Counted from the stretch's first letter, positions 44,825 through 54,244 are shown. The stretch: 64,000 nucleotides of DNA from Dictyobacter formicarum (GCF_016587435.1 NZ_BNJJ01000008.1:186001-250000); one strand, 5' to 3'. Translations and numbers: made by a program. The notes: a model not told the origin generated them from the letters alone.

Positions 44825-44899
44825 GTATACCTGCAGCTTCCCTTTCTGATGCCCAGGTTATTATCATAATTAATTTTTGCTAAATCACGTAAAGGCGTT

Positions 44900-46237
44900 T
44901 TATTCTAACAGAAAAGGAGCACGGATAAATTCTATATCTGAAACGTCCTCCACGCTTTTTAATTTTGAGAAAACATCCGACGCATGAATTTGATCTCGTG
45001 TCTCTAAAGTCAAGATTAATTCTAATTCAGGATTAGCCCACCTACGCAAAATATGGGTTTGTGTAATATGACGAATATTAGCCTGAGATTTATTAACATT
45101 CTCTAGTAAAGCTAAAAGTGAATTAGGTTTATCTTTCATGTTAATTTTGAAAACAGCGGTTCGCCATTCTTGAATCAAGGCTGTCTCGATCATATTGCCA
45201 ACCTTATCCATATCCACATTACCGCCGGAGAGCACCACAACGACGTTCTTTTCTACAAAAAAGGATTTCTGCTCTGGAAACGAATCAAGGTGTAGAAGCG
45301 CGGCAACACCAACAGCACCAGCACCTTCTACTACAAATTTACATCGCTCTTGAAGCAGAAACATAGCACGAATAATCTGCATCTCATCAACTGTAATGAT
45401 CTGATCTACATACCTGTATTTTCCCAGATATTTGTGCATGATTTCAAATGGAATTTGACCAATTTTTCTCACCTTAATACCATCGGCAATAGTTTCTCCT
45501 TGAGAAAGAAGGACAGGCTCCATTTCATTCCATGCTGCTCTAGCCGCGGCACATTGAGCTGCTTGAACGCCAATAACGTTGATTTCTGGCCTCTGTTCTT
45601 TGACCGCAATAGCAATACCAGAGATCAATCCACCTCCACCAACTGGAACGAGAATAGTGTCTACATTAGAGCCTGGTTCTAAAATTTTAGAGGCTTGCTC
45701 CAATATTTCTAGTCCTATTGTCCCTTGTCCAGCAATCACATAGCGATCATTAAAAGCCTCAATGTACTCTTTATTTTCATCTTTTGCTTGTTTTCTTGCA
45801 AACGATGCGGCTTTGTCATATGTATTTCCATGCAACTCAGTTTTAGCACCATAGCTTTCTGTCGCTTTTTGCTTAGCTTTGGGAGCATTTTCCGGCATAA
45901 AAATGGTACAGGGTTTGATATTCAATTTTTTTGCGGCAAGAGCAACCCCCTGTGCGTGATTTCCTGCTGATGCAGCGATTATTCCTCTCTCCTTTTGCTC
46001 TTCTCTCAAATGAGAAAGTTTGTTAAGCGCACCACGGATTTTAAACGAACCAGTTTTTTGCACATTCTCTGTTTTGAGTAGTACTCTTTTAGCATTACAA
46101 GATTCCCTTATAAAATTTGACTCGTCAAGCAATGTTTGATTAATATGATCCTTAATAACTTCTTTTGCTTCGTAGATATCATTCAATGTAGGAGGTATAT
46201 TACAATTCTGTTCCTGCTCCGCATGGTACTGAGACAT
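44900..46237 (-). CDS. ilvA: Threonine ammonia-lyase (threonine dehydratase) with ACT-like C-terminus
   Basis: This 445-residue PLP enzyme deaminates L-threonine to 2-oxobutanoate. The Schiff-base Lys is in KTGSFKIRGA; SAGNHAQGVA and the phosphate loop VPVGGGGLISG are intact, as is VVVVLSGGNVD. Residues from about 360 form an ACT-like regulatory domain (DKPNSLLALLENVNKS, LELILTLETRDQIH). The order resembles the catabolic/biosynthetic ILVA type with one ACT domain. GTGAGGAAC precedes the ATG. No other isoleucine genes are near; a Thr-rich leader peptide lies divergently at 46491. Confidence 0.93.
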   Translation of the reverse strand: MSQYHAEQEQNCNIPPTLNDIYEAKEVIKDHINQTLLDESNFIRESCNAKRVLLKTENVQKTGSFKIRGALNKLSHLREEQKERGIIAASAGNHAQGVALAAKKLNIKPCTIFMPENAPKAKQKATESYGAKTELHGNTYDKAASFARKQAKDENKEYIEAFNDRYVIAGQGTIGLEILEQASKILEPGSNVDTILVPVGGGGLISGIAIAVKEQRPEINVIGVQAAQCAAARAAWNEMEPVLLSQGETIADGIKVRKIGQIPFEIMHKYLGKYRYVDQIITVDEMQIIRAMFLLQERCKFVVEGAGAVGVAALLHLDSFPEQKSFFVEKNVVVVLSGGNVDMDKVGNMIETALIQEWRTAVFKINMKDKPNSLLALLENVNKSQANIRHITQTHILRRWANPELELILTLETRDQIHASDVFSKLKSVEDVSDIEFIRAPFLLE

Positions 46238-46372
46238 CGTAGTTCCTCACTTTTCTTGTTTCCAAAAAGATGAGCACTTTTAGGTTCTCTTTATCTGCTT
46301 ATTTATCTGTCTATCGCCAGGATAAGTTTTAACCTTTAGCACAACAATTAAGAGAACGAATTTATATCTCAT

Positions 46373-46447
46373 AGGAGGTGTACTATTATCAACAATAAAA
46401 GAGCTTATATAGAGATAACTGTACATGAAACTAATAGAATAAATTAG
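46373..46447 (+). other. Perfect SD followed by a short ORF without a standard start
   Basis: AGGAGGTG (46373-46380) is followed at normal spacing by ATT ATC and 18 further sense codons to TAG 46445-46447. Either a non-AUG start, a lost ATG, or chance. Confidence 0.25.
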
Positions 46448-46450
46448 TAG

Positions 46451-46479
46451 TTGACATTATCCTATAGATGTGCTAGTGT
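46451..46479 (+). promoter_or_regulatory. Promoter of the leader-peptide transcript
   Basis: TTGACA (46451-46456), 17-base spacer, TAGTGT (46474-46479). The expected start is about five bases before ATG 46491. Confidence 0.65.
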
Positions 46480-46490
46480 ATTCATACGTT

Positions 46491-46535
46491 ATGAAAACAC
46501 AAAATAAATTAACATCTACTACAACTGACTCTTAA
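46491..46535 (+). CDS. Thr-rich leader peptide (14 aa)
   Basis: ATG 46491 to TAA 46535 encodes MKTQNKLTSTTTDS: five Thr and two Ser in fourteen residues, with codons ACA TCT ACT ACA ACT in a cluster. The cluster overlaps segment 1 of the attenuator (46518-46525). A stalled ribosome on these codons would control the fold of the RNA downstream. Confidence 0.6.
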   Translation: MKTQNKLTSTTTDS

Positions 46536-46588
46536 TGGGAGGTTGTAGTTTTTGTGGTAAATAGACCTCCCAAGTAGGGAGGTTTTTT
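46518..46588 (+). promoter_or_regulatory. Ribosome-mediated attenuator with mutually exclusive hairpins
   Basis: Four segments: 1 ACTACAAC (46518-46525), 2 GGGAGGTTGTAGT (46538-46549 region), 3 ACCTCCC (46565-46571), 4 GGGAGGT (46577-46583) followed by six T. Segments 1:2 pair over 8 bp, 2:3 over 7 bp, 3:4 over 7 bp. 3:4 is a textbook terminator; 2:3 would prevent it when segment 1 is covered by a ribosome stalled on the Thr codons. Confidence 0.65.
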
Positions 46589-46650
46589 GTGGCAAAAATT
46601 AATTATGAAAAATATTCTTATGAAACTTATTATGGAAGGAGGTGAAAAAT

Positions 46651-46905
46651 ATGAATAAAAAGGAAGATAGACTATTATCCATGATAGAGCTTGAAAAAGG
46701 GATGGATCAATTCAAAAGATATATAAATGGAGAATTTGATTCTAGGCAATTTTACAGAAATAAACCAGACTGGGAATTTCATAGACGACCAGGCTATGAG
46801 GTTGAGAAGAAAGATGAACCAGACTGGGAATTTCATAGACGGCCCGGTTTTGTATTTGAGAGAGGGCCAGCCAAAAAGTCTGAGAAAAAAGACGGGGAAG
46901 TATGA
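46651..46905 (+). CDS. Small protein with duplicated PDWEFHRRPG motif
   Basis: The 84-aa protein starts at ATG 46651 after GGAAGGAGGTG. The N-terminal 30 residues form an acidic/amphipathic helix (MIELEKGMDQFKRYI). Then the motif PDWEFHRRPG occurs twice, at 39-48 and 57-66, within a charged tail ending AKKSEKKDGEV. A leader-like helix plus repeated short motif recalls multi-core peptide precursors, but no modifying enzyme is adjacent, so this is only a possibility. Its stop overlaps the next ORF as ATGA. Confidence 0.6.
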   Translation: MNKKEDRLLSMIELEKGMDQFKRYINGEFDSRQFYRNKPDWEFHRRPGYEVEKKDEPDWEFHRRPGFVFERGPAKKSEKKDGEV

Positions 46906-47175
46906 CAGATAAAAAGCTCATAAAAACATATTGGTGGCGTAGATTTACGCTACAGTATCTCGCTTTTCAGTTGAGAACTTCTCTAACACAGAGCCACCTT
47001 GCCCATCAGGATTTTACAGGGGGTATCAGAGACCGAGCAGAATGATGTGGATCAATATATGCTTTATAGATCACCTGCCTATACTCATCGCATAAAGCAA
47101 TCGCAAGAGCATAAGGATATTCAGGCAAATCAAAAAGATATCTGGCTATTTTTGGGAAACGCACCCAAAAGGTAA
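46902..47175 (+). pseudogene. Coupled downstream ORF with frameshift in GGGGG
   Basis: ATG 46902 overlaps the preceding stop. The frame reads MTDKKLIKTYWWRRFTLQYL and SLTQSHLAHQDF and stops at 47045. Shifting frame in the G5 run 47019-47023 continues as GVSETEQNDVDQYMLYRS, IKQSQEHKDIQANQ, WLFLGNAPKR to a stop at 47175. The joined product is about 90 aa. The shift could be an indel error, a mutation or programmed. Confidence 0.5.
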
Positions 47176-47425
47176 AATAAGCAATTTGCTACGAAAGCAG
47201 CCTGTCTCCATATACATCTTCTAGGTAATTTGTCCTAACTTCTCTTTTATCCTGTACATATTGTTGTTAGAATGATATATTCTTCATAATCATTCATATT
47301 GATACATAATAAGGTTCTATCAATCATAGAAAAGTGAGTCTCAGGCACAACTAAACTTTAAGAATCAGATATATCGTATTTTCTTCATAAAGCAACAAAA
47401 TATGAGAAGAGGTTAAATAGAAACC

Positions 47426-49501
47426 GTGATTCCAGATAATCCAATCTCAACTAAAGACAAAGATTTGCTTCATCGTTATCCATTAGCTAGCCGTATAGCA
47501 GGAGTGATAAATCGATTTGAGGGCGATGAAAGCCTAGTTATTGGCATTGAAGGGGAATGGGGATCAGGAAAGACTTCTTTTATTAATATGATTTTAGATG
47601 ACTTGAGAACACCAAAAATATTATCAATAAAATTCAATCCTTGGAATTTCTCCGATCAAAACGAGCTTATTAAAGATTTTTTTGACTCTCTCATTGATGC
47701 TTTAAAAGAAACTGACGAAAGCGATACGAGAGCGCAAAAAATAAAAGGATATGCATCAAAACTTTTAAAGCAAAGTGAAATAACACTTGCACCGGAATTT
47801 TCAGCTCTTGGCATTGTAAATTTTAAATTAGGAGATGTCCATAAGTTCGGTGGCGAAGACCCCTTGGAAAAACAAAAGGAAAGTATCAATAAGCTTCTTA
47901 AAGAACTTGGCAAGCGAATAGTTATCGTCATTGATGATATTGACCGACTTGATAGCCACGAAACAAGACTCGTTTTTAAGCTGGTGAAAATGACAGCAAA
48001 CTTTGCAAATACAATTTTTCTGCTTGCCTATGATAAAGGGAAAGTATGTGAGCGGATAAATGAGAAGGGTATCAGAGGAGATGAATATCTCAAGAAAATA
48101 ATACAGGTTAGCTTCACTTTGCCAAAACCAGATACGCAGGACTTGTTCGATATACTAACCAGCGATATTGAAAAGACAATACAAGAATTTGATGAGAAGC
48201 ATTGGGATAATGAACGATGGAGGAATCTATTTTATTCTAGCTTTAAAAGCTTTTTTCCAACCATCAGGGATATTAAACGGTACATTAGCAGCATGCAACT
48301 CGATCTGGAAATAATAGGTCATGAAGAGGTCAACCCTATCGATTTTCTTGGGATCGAGGTAATTAGAGTATTTGCGCCGGAAGTTTATATGGCTATGGCC
48401 GATGAAAAACAGGTGTTTACATCGACAGATAACGTATCCTTTGGACATAACGAGTATAGAAATGAGAGGAAAAGGGTATTTGAACAGATACTTGCAGAAA
48501 AATCGCCTCAAGGAACTTCTGATGGACTTGGTAAATTGATTAAGCAACTGTTTCCGCAGGTGAATAGCCTTTATACGAACCACTATTACGGTCATGAGCA
48601 ACAACAATATTGGAGAAAACAGCTGTATGTATGTGCTACAGATATTTTTGATAAATATTTTTCTCTTTCGATTTCATCAAGCACACTTTCAGAAAAAAAG
48701 CTGAAAGATTTGCTGGCAACCATTAACGATAGAGCTGCGTTTACAGAAAACCTGAGAAGATTCCAAGAAGAAGGTAAACATCGGCTCGTTCTCAATAGGT
48801 TACTCGACCATCTAAACACCTTGTCCGACCAGCAAAGGGGAAACTTGGTTATCAGTGTTTTTGACTTTTCCGATGGGGTAAAAAACAGGAAACGCGGATT
48901 ATTGGATTCAGACTCCCAAGCAGAGTATATTGGTTATCAGGTGCTGAAGCAAATTGCACCACATAAGCGAGTAGCATTTTTAACTGAGATTCTGACCTCA
49001 ACAAAAAGACTTTCTTCTTCGATCCACCTTATCGGATGGGTAAATCATGCAATTGAAAGGCAGGAGAAAAAAGAAGTCATAGAAGAATTATTATTGAATA
49101 AAGAAGATACAGACAGACTTAATGAGATTTGTGTTGATAGAATAAAAATTACTGCAAAAGACGGAACGCTTCTCACAGAGAAAAACTTGCTTGACATACT
49201 TTATGAATGGAAAGCATGGGGGTCGGAGGCGGAGGTAAAAGAGTACGTTGCTGAGATGATCAAAACAGCTGCCGGACTCCTGGCGCTACTGAGAGGATTT
49301 GAATGGGAGGCCATGTCTCAAACTTTCGGTAGTTTTGTTGCTAAAAGCGAGAGAAAAATCAACAAAAGGGCCTTGATGGACTTTACTAATATTGAAGAAT
49401 TAGATAAAAGGATACATAGGTTAAATGAGAATGAACTTCGTTATGAGGAAAGAACACTAATAAAAATTTATAATGATTCTTCTGCAGACACATTTGGTTG
49501 A
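47426..49501 (+). CDS. KAP-family P-loop NTPase
   Basis: The 691-residue protein has Walker A GEWGSGKTSF at about 43-52, the KAP-typical IKFNPWNFSDQNELIKDFFDSL, Walker B VIVIDDIDRLDSHE near 171, and LLAYDKGKVCERI. A long helical C-terminal region follows. KAP NTPases occur in prokaryotic defence and phage-exclusion systems; some are membrane-associated, but no inserted membrane helices are obvious here. Starts at GTG after GAAGAGGTT. The next gene, a nuclease, lies 100 bp downstream, so they may form a two-gene system. Confidence 0.85.
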   Translation: MIPDNPISTKDKDLLHRYPLASRIAGVINRFEGDESLVIGIEGEWGSGKTSFINMILDDLRTPKILSIKFNPWNFSDQNELIKDFFDSLIDALKETDESDTRAQKIKGYASKLLKQSEITLAPEFSALGIVNFKLGDVHKFGGEDPLEKQKESINKLLKELGKRIVIVIDDIDRLDSHETRLVFKLVKMTANFANTIFLLAYDKGKVCERINEKGIRGDEYLKKIIQVSFTLPKPDTQDLFDILTSDIEKTIQEFDEKHWDNERWRNLFYSSFKSFFPTIRDIKRYISSMQLDLEIIGHEEVNPIDFLGIEVIRVFAPEVYMAMADEKQVFTSTDNVSFGHNEYRNERKRVFEQILAEKSPQGTSDGLGKLIKQLFPQVNSLYTNHYYGHEQQQYWRKQLYVCATDIFDKYFSLSISSSTLSEKKLKDLLATINDRAAFTENLRRFQEEGKHRLVLNRLLDHLNTLSDQQRGNLVISVFDFSDGVKNRKRGLLDSDSQAEYIGYQVLKQIAPHKRVAFLTEILTSTKRLSSSIHLIGWVNHAIERQEKKEVIEELLLNKEDTDRLNEICVDRIKITAKDGTLLTEKNLLDILYEWKAWGSEAEVKEYVAEMIKTAAGLLALLRGFEWEAMSQTFGSFVAKSERKINKRALMDFTNIEELDKRIHRLNENELRYEERTLIKIYNDSSADTFG

Positions 49502-49601
49502 GATTAAGTTATGCTATTTATCGTCAGTATGCACTTATGTCTGCTCTACTCTCTTAGAGTTGGATTATATTAACCCCAACATTGAAGATTACTAGTTCTG
49601 A

Positions 49602-50483
49602 ATGATTGGAAAATTTACAATGCCACGGACCAAATCACAGGTAAAAGGAGATGCCCTTGAAAAGGCTGTCCAGTTAATTGAAACATGTATTTTAGGTGCT
49701 AATCCGGCGACAAAAGAGGCAATCGTCACCATTGAGCCAAAGAAAATCGTAGTCATCAATGGCGTAAAGCATGAAATCGACATCTATATTACTATCGACT
49801 ATGGCAAAGGATATAAAGCGATCTTTATTTTTGAGTGTAAGAACTGGACTAAAAAAGTCGATAAGGATGAAATTATCGTCTTCTCTAAGAAAGTAGAGGT
49901 TGTGCGGGCACAAAAAGGCTACTTTATTGCCAAAAGTTTTACTAAAGATGCAGAAGCCCAGGCAAACCAAGATGGAAGGATCGAACTTCTCATCGCAACT
50001 GAAGAACTCGATACTTCTACCTCGGTGTTCGCAAACTTTCATATTTTATTAAATACGGATGTAAACTCACAGTCAGAATTTATGCTGCGACCCGACGAAA
50101 TCTTCAAGCCAGGTATCCTTACTGAGGAAACTTTCGTGCTCTATAACGGTGAACAACTGCTGCTCAAGATATTGAACGAGCGAATAAGGCAAAAACTTAT
50201 TAATGAGACTATGCAGGCTGTACCAGCTCATGTCATTGTCCCGGACAACTGTTCCTACAAGAGAACAAAGTCATTGATCTTTCAACCCAATGAGCTGATT
50301 ATTGAAGGCCAGGAATATTTCCGATTAGATATGACGGTAACCTGGAAGACACGCATAATTCGTCCTCCGATTGTCTCCAAATTTGATATCAAAACACGTG
50401 GCAGAGTGATAACGTATGACACAGGTAAAATTCCGTCTGTTGGAAACATACAAGTTTCATTTGTAGAGCCTTTTAATGAATGA
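49602..50483 (+). CDS. PD-(D/E)xK endonuclease-like protein next to the KAP NTPase
   Basis: The 293-residue protein has an N-terminal restriction-endonuclease core: KGDALEKAVQLIE helix with the first acidic residue, HEIDIYITIDYG giving the Asp, FIFECKNWTKKV giving E-x-K, and KKVEVVRAQKGYFIAKS following. The C-terminal part is beta-rich with no recognised domain. ATG 49620 (MPRTKSQ) is an alternative start; neither has a strong SD. Confidence 0.72.
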   Translation: MIGKFTMPRTKSQVKGDALEKAVQLIETCILGANPATKEAIVTIEPKKIVVINGVKHEIDIYITIDYGKGYKAIFIFECKNWTKKVDKDEIIVFSKKVEVVRAQKGYFIAKSFTKDAEAQANQDGRIELLIATEELDTSTSVFANFHILLNTDVNSQSEFMLRPDEIFKPGILTEETFVLYNGEQLLLKILNERIRQKLINETMQAVPAHVIVPDNCSYKRTKSLIFQPNELIIEGQEYFRLDMTVTWKTRIIRPPIVSKFDIKTRGRVITYDTGKIPSVGNIQVSFVEPFNE

Positions 50484-50560
50484 ATGCGTTTGTTGGCCTT
50501 GCCATTTTAGAATAGCAAAAGTCGTTGAAGAACCACGTGTTGTGTTAAGAGGATCTCCTT

Positions 50561-50773
50561 GAGGCCTTCTCCAATTTAACTCAACTGATTATTCTGACTT
50601 TTGTCTCCAAAGGCAAATATCAAACGATTACAACGAACCTTTCTTGAGGTGGTGGACTGCTGTGTGCAACTCCACAAAAGCCGCGGATTGCAAAAATACT
50701 TTTGCAGGTTGCTCGGTTTCTGCGGGAAAAAGGTCATACTGTACGGATACTGCCATATTCTGTAATGGTATAG
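50561..50773 (+). pseudogene. ETPQKP-family protein, decayed copy 2
   Basis: In frame with the copy at 44627: SKGKYQTITTNLS, then TGA (50645-50647), then GGGLLCATPQKPRIAKIL, QVARFLREKGHTVRILPY and a stop at 50771-50773. A Gly/Lys codon became a stop. The block between 50484 and 50560 holds nothing else. Confidence 0.6.
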
Positions 50774-50932
50774 ATAAAAATGGAACTTGGTTACAGATGC
50801 GCTGACTAAATTGCAAAATGTGAGGGGAATATACCAAAAACGCTTTTGAAAAGGATAACATACACATTCACTTGAAAACAGATAGGGTGCTTGATACGAG
50901 AGTAAACACGATTATGGTTGCTTCGACCGCCC

Positions 50933-51325
50933 TCATTTGCTTCTCTTTTGCTGTAAAAACTCGGCTCGCAGCTCCCGCCGAAAGGCTACATCTCTTTGAA
51001 TCTGTTCAAAGACGGCCTCCAGCTTCTCCTGCGTGTAACGGCTGAGAATTTCTTCTCGCACTTGTTTGTAAATCGGTATGATTTCTGCTGGTAAGCATTT
51101 ACTCCCAACAATTTCGGTTGCTGCATTGTATTTGATTGCCGCACGCTGCTCGTCAAATGTGGTTATTGAGGTTTGCACTCTTGGGATGGTTTTGCTGAAG
51201 TGATCACCAGTAAGGATCTCTTGCACTTGCAGTCGGATCAAGAGCGAGCGCCTTTGGGCTGCGACCTTCGCTAGCCTTTCGATATCAAACCAGCGCCACA
51301 TTAACTTTTCTTCGCCTGGTGTCAT
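50933..51325 (-). CDS. Hypothetical protein, 130 aa
   Basis: Helical and basic (RLAKVAAQRRSLLIRLQVQE, REEILSRYTQEKLEAVFEQI), no membrane segment or recognised family. AGGAGAGCAG precedes the start. It lies between two decayed copies of the ETPQKP family on the other strand. Confidence 0.55.
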   Translation of the reverse strand: MTPGEEKLMWRWFDIERLAKVAAQRRSLLIRLQVQEILTGDHFSKTIPRVQTSITTFDEQRAAIKYNAATEIVGSKCLPAEIIPIYKQVREEILSRYTQEKLEAVFEQIQRDVAFRRELRAEFLQQKRSK

Positions 51326-51406
51326 ACTGCTCTCCTTTCTTTGAAACGCTGAGGCTGCTCAAAAAGTAGCCATCCTTATATTGTACTATCTTTCCTTACA
51401 CTGTCT

Positions 51407-51523
51407 CATATTTGTGAGACGCCACAAAAGCCAGGGATTTTATGAATCATAAAACGGGTCGCAGCACTGCTTGAGGAGAACGGGCATAGTGTGTTTATTT
51501 TGCCATCTATTCTACACCTATAA
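51407..51523 (+). pseudogene. ETPQKP-family protein, decayed copy 3
   Basis: In one frame: HICETPQKPGIL, TGA (51443-51445), then IIKRVAALLEENGHSVFIL and TAA at 51521-51523. Only the C-terminal half is recognisable. Confidence 0.55.
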
Positions 51524-51613
51524 TTGCCTGAATATATCAGGCTCTGTATTTTAGAAGGCTGATATCGATAGTAAAGAATATAACCGCGTATCAAGAAAAC
51601 CAGGAGTGGGACT

Positions 51614-52642
51614 ATGATTTTTTTAATTCTTTTAGCGATACTTTTTTTTATACTTCTCATTCTTTTTACCGTATGGATAAATCACATAGTTACGCTCCAA
51701 CAAGGCGTTCAACTGAATGAAAACACTCCATCATTAAGACTACCGCAAGCTTTAAGATTACCGAGCGATGTCCCCAGTTCAGCAAAAGCGCCAGCGATAT
51801 CACCAACTCCCCAAATTCATCAAAAGGAAGATCAGTACTCGGGAGTATTTGATGCTATTCAGCGAGTTTATCAGAAATCCGCTCGAACGATAGCCATAGA
51901 ACTGATTCAGACGATTGAAAGAAAATTTCGTATTACCTACCCGGTAAGAACATATATTAATCAACCTTCAGAATTAAAAGTTTCTATAAGCGCTGAGGAT
52001 GGTAAATTACCTGCCCTAACCAAGAAAGAGCAAGAAGCTTCAAATAAAGGTGATATGTTGAAGTTTTTAGCAACTGAAGAAGAACCACTTATTCAAGTTG
52101 AGTTGCTGTTTACAAAAGAGGAATTCAGCATAAATATAACCAAACAAGTAAAAAAACTTGAGAAATCTAAATTGATCGAATTTTCCTTTCTGGTAAAACC
52201 GCTGAAAGCCGAAGCGTGTATCCTGGCGGTTCGTATTTCCTACCTCCCTCGTATTCCTTTATATCAAGAATTGGAGCAGGTGGAGAGAACACAAGAGCAG
52301 ATTGAACGGACAGTTGTTGACAAAACTAGCCAATCCCAGAACGGAAAAACTGAAGAGCATGTGGAGCAAGTAACAACAAATTATACTAGAGTAAATGCAG
52401 TAGAATTAAAAACAGAGCAGATACAAATTAAAGTAAAGAGTCTTTTTGGTTTAAATACTGCAGAATTAACTTTTTGCAAGACTGCACTCAGCATCATATT
52501 GACGTTGATTTTATTGATCATTGCCTATATCACCAAGCATGTAGGCGGAATAGATACTATTGTACTTGGGGTAGCAAGTATTGCATACATATTTGGTATT
52601 CCTGCATATGATGGCATCGCAAGCTCTTTTAAGCCAAAGTAG
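51614..52642 (+). CDS. Membrane protein with large soluble middle domain
   Basis: The 342-residue protein has an N-terminal membrane helix (2-22, IFLILLAILFFILLILFTVWI), then a charged domain of about 240 residues, then two C-terminal membrane helices (CKTALSIILTLILLIIAYI and IDTIVLGVASIAYIFGI). CCAGGAGTGGG supports the start. The middle part has an extended Gln/Glu-rich stretch (EQVERTQEQIERTVVD). No family recognised; stands alone. Confidence 0.6.
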   Translation: MIFLILLAILFFILLILFTVWINHIVTLQQGVQLNENTPSLRLPQALRLPSDVPSSAKAPAISPTPQIHQKEDQYSGVFDAIQRVYQKSARTIAIELIQTIERKFRITYPVRTYINQPSELKVSISAEDGKLPALTKKEQEASNKGDMLKFLATEEEPLIQVELLFTKEEFSINITKQVKKLEKSKLIEFSFLVKPLKAEACILAVRISYLPRIPLYQELEQVERTQEQIERTVVDKTSQSQNGKTEEHVEQVTTNYTRVNAVELKTEQIQIKVKSLFGLNTAELTFCKTALSIILTLILLIIAYITKHVGGIDTIVLGVASIAYIFGIPAYDGIASSFKPK

Positions 52643-52849
52643 CCTCTGAGATAAGGGTATCACCGAGATTTGTCCGTAAACCAGGCACGAACACATTAAT
52701 CCGTATGAACACTATACATTCAATGCCCAGCAGGAGATAAAAGGATTAAGGCCACTCCGTCATCCGTAACTTACGATTTTAAAGATCGACGTTTTTTTCT
52801 CAATTACTACCGGAAGGCCAAGAAGTGGAGAGTGAGGTGAGGAGATTTT

Positions 52850-54244
52850 TTAGTGGTCGTATTTCCAGGCGTTTGGACCTTTGTATTCTTGGGAAGCAGG
52901 TGATTGGGCGCCGGTGTAGCCTTGGCTGTAGGAAGGGTATTGTTCTTCTATTTTTTTAAGTTCTTCTTCGATTTGGGCTTCGGTGATGGTGTCGTTCGGG
53001 TTTCTATCCGAATAAGATAATTGCGGGTTCAGATCTCCACTGTTACTGAGAGTTTGCGGGTCAAATTTGGGTTGGCCTTCAAGGATTTGGGTATCGTTTG
53101 AGTATTCGTCTTCTTTCCCAGCGGAGATTTCAGGGGAGAGGTGTTCTGCTTGGGCTTGGGGATTGGAGTCTTTTTTGTTTTCCAGTTCAGAGATGTCTAT
53201 TGGGATTAAATGCAGCATTCCTTTGAGGCAATTAACGAAGTAATCGAGGTCGGGATGAAATTTTTCTACATATTCTTTCTGATATCTATAATTTAATCCA
53301 TTAATTTTTAATAATGTAAATTTTCCATGATCACCTTGATTAGGATCAAACGTATATATTGTTTTGGGTTTAAGGCTATGTTTTTCTGAGAATAACGACC
53401 TTCCTGACCAAAATTCAATTTGGGGCATATGCATTACATCCCCAAGATCAAGTACTACAGCTGTTGCTCCTGAATAGTATAAATTTGAAAAACTTGTTTT
53501 TCTTGCTTTTTGGAGTAAATCATCTAGATCTTTTTTTTCTTCGTCCGATTGCATTCTACTGGAATCAGCAATAATTGGATCACTATATATATTTTTATGT
53601 TTATTATTAGCATCAATTACAAATGGAGAAAAATCAAAGTGAGCTGCATCAGGAACATTACTTGAATCTCCAGCAGAATGTTGTACGAGTGCAATTTTAG
53701 CTATTTTTCCTGTGTTTTCATATAAGTATACTCTTAATTCTGGCGTATCTACATTGTATGTTTCATAATGAGATATATTTTTTTTGAGATATTGTGTGTA
53801 TATATCTACTAATAGTTTATTTTCGTTGTTTTTCTCATTATTTTTTTTAGAAGTTCTTTTTCCAATTCGAGTATTAAATTCTACTATATATTGGTCTGGT
53901 TCCTGTGGTGTTCCAATCTTTGAAGTTAATATTCTTTTTCGTTTTTTTAGAAATCCAGATTTAGGTTCTCCATATCGTTGTTTATATACATCATAAGCAT
54001 AGCTTTCCAGTTCTGTGACATATGGGTTTGGTTCTACTTCAGGAGCAGGATCAAGGACTTCATTTATTCTGCTTCTTAAAATATCAATGTTAGTTCCGAT
54101 TTCTTGTTTTGTATGAGTGATATTTTCAATGCGGGCGGTGCCATGAAGTTTATATACAACAGGTTTTCTTTCGTTAGCTGAAGTACTTTGTATTGGTTGT
54201 TTCATCTCTTGTTCTTGCATGCTCATGTTGAGCATATTATACAT
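52850..54244 (-). CDS. Hypothetical protein, 464 aa
   Basis: Soluble protein without signal peptide or membrane helices. The centre (about 80-340) looks globular with alternating strands (LRVYLYENTGKIAKIALVQHSAG, ATAVVLDLGDVMHMPQIEFW); the C-terminal 120 residues are low-complexity, acidic, Ser/Gln/Pro-rich, ending in repeated Tyr (YPSYSQGYTGAQ). The first 20 residues contain several Met, so the start is uncertain. No family recognised. Confidence 0.6.
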   Translation of the reverse strand: MYNMLNMSMQEQEMKQPIQSTSANERKPVVYKLHGTARIENITHTKQEIGTNIDILRSRINEVLDPAPEVEPNPYVTELESYAYDVYKQRYGEPKSGFLKKRKRILTSKIGTPQEPDQYIVEFNTRIGKRTSKKNNEKNNENKLLVDIYTQYLKKNISHYETYNVDTPELRVYLYENTGKIAKIALVQHSAGDSSNVPDAAHFDFSPFVIDANNKHKNIYSDPIIADSSRMQSDEEKKDLDDLLQKARKTSFSNLYYSGATAVVLDLGDVMHMPQIEFWSGRSLFSEKHSLKPKTIYTFDPNQGDHGKFTLLKINGLNYRYQKEYVEKFHPDLDYFVNCLKGMLHLIPIDISELENKKDSNPQAQAEHLSPEISAGKEDEYSNDTQILEGQPKFDPQTLSNSGDLNPQLSYSDRNPNDTITEAQIEEELKKIEEQYPSYSQGYTGAQSPASQEYKGPNAWKYDH

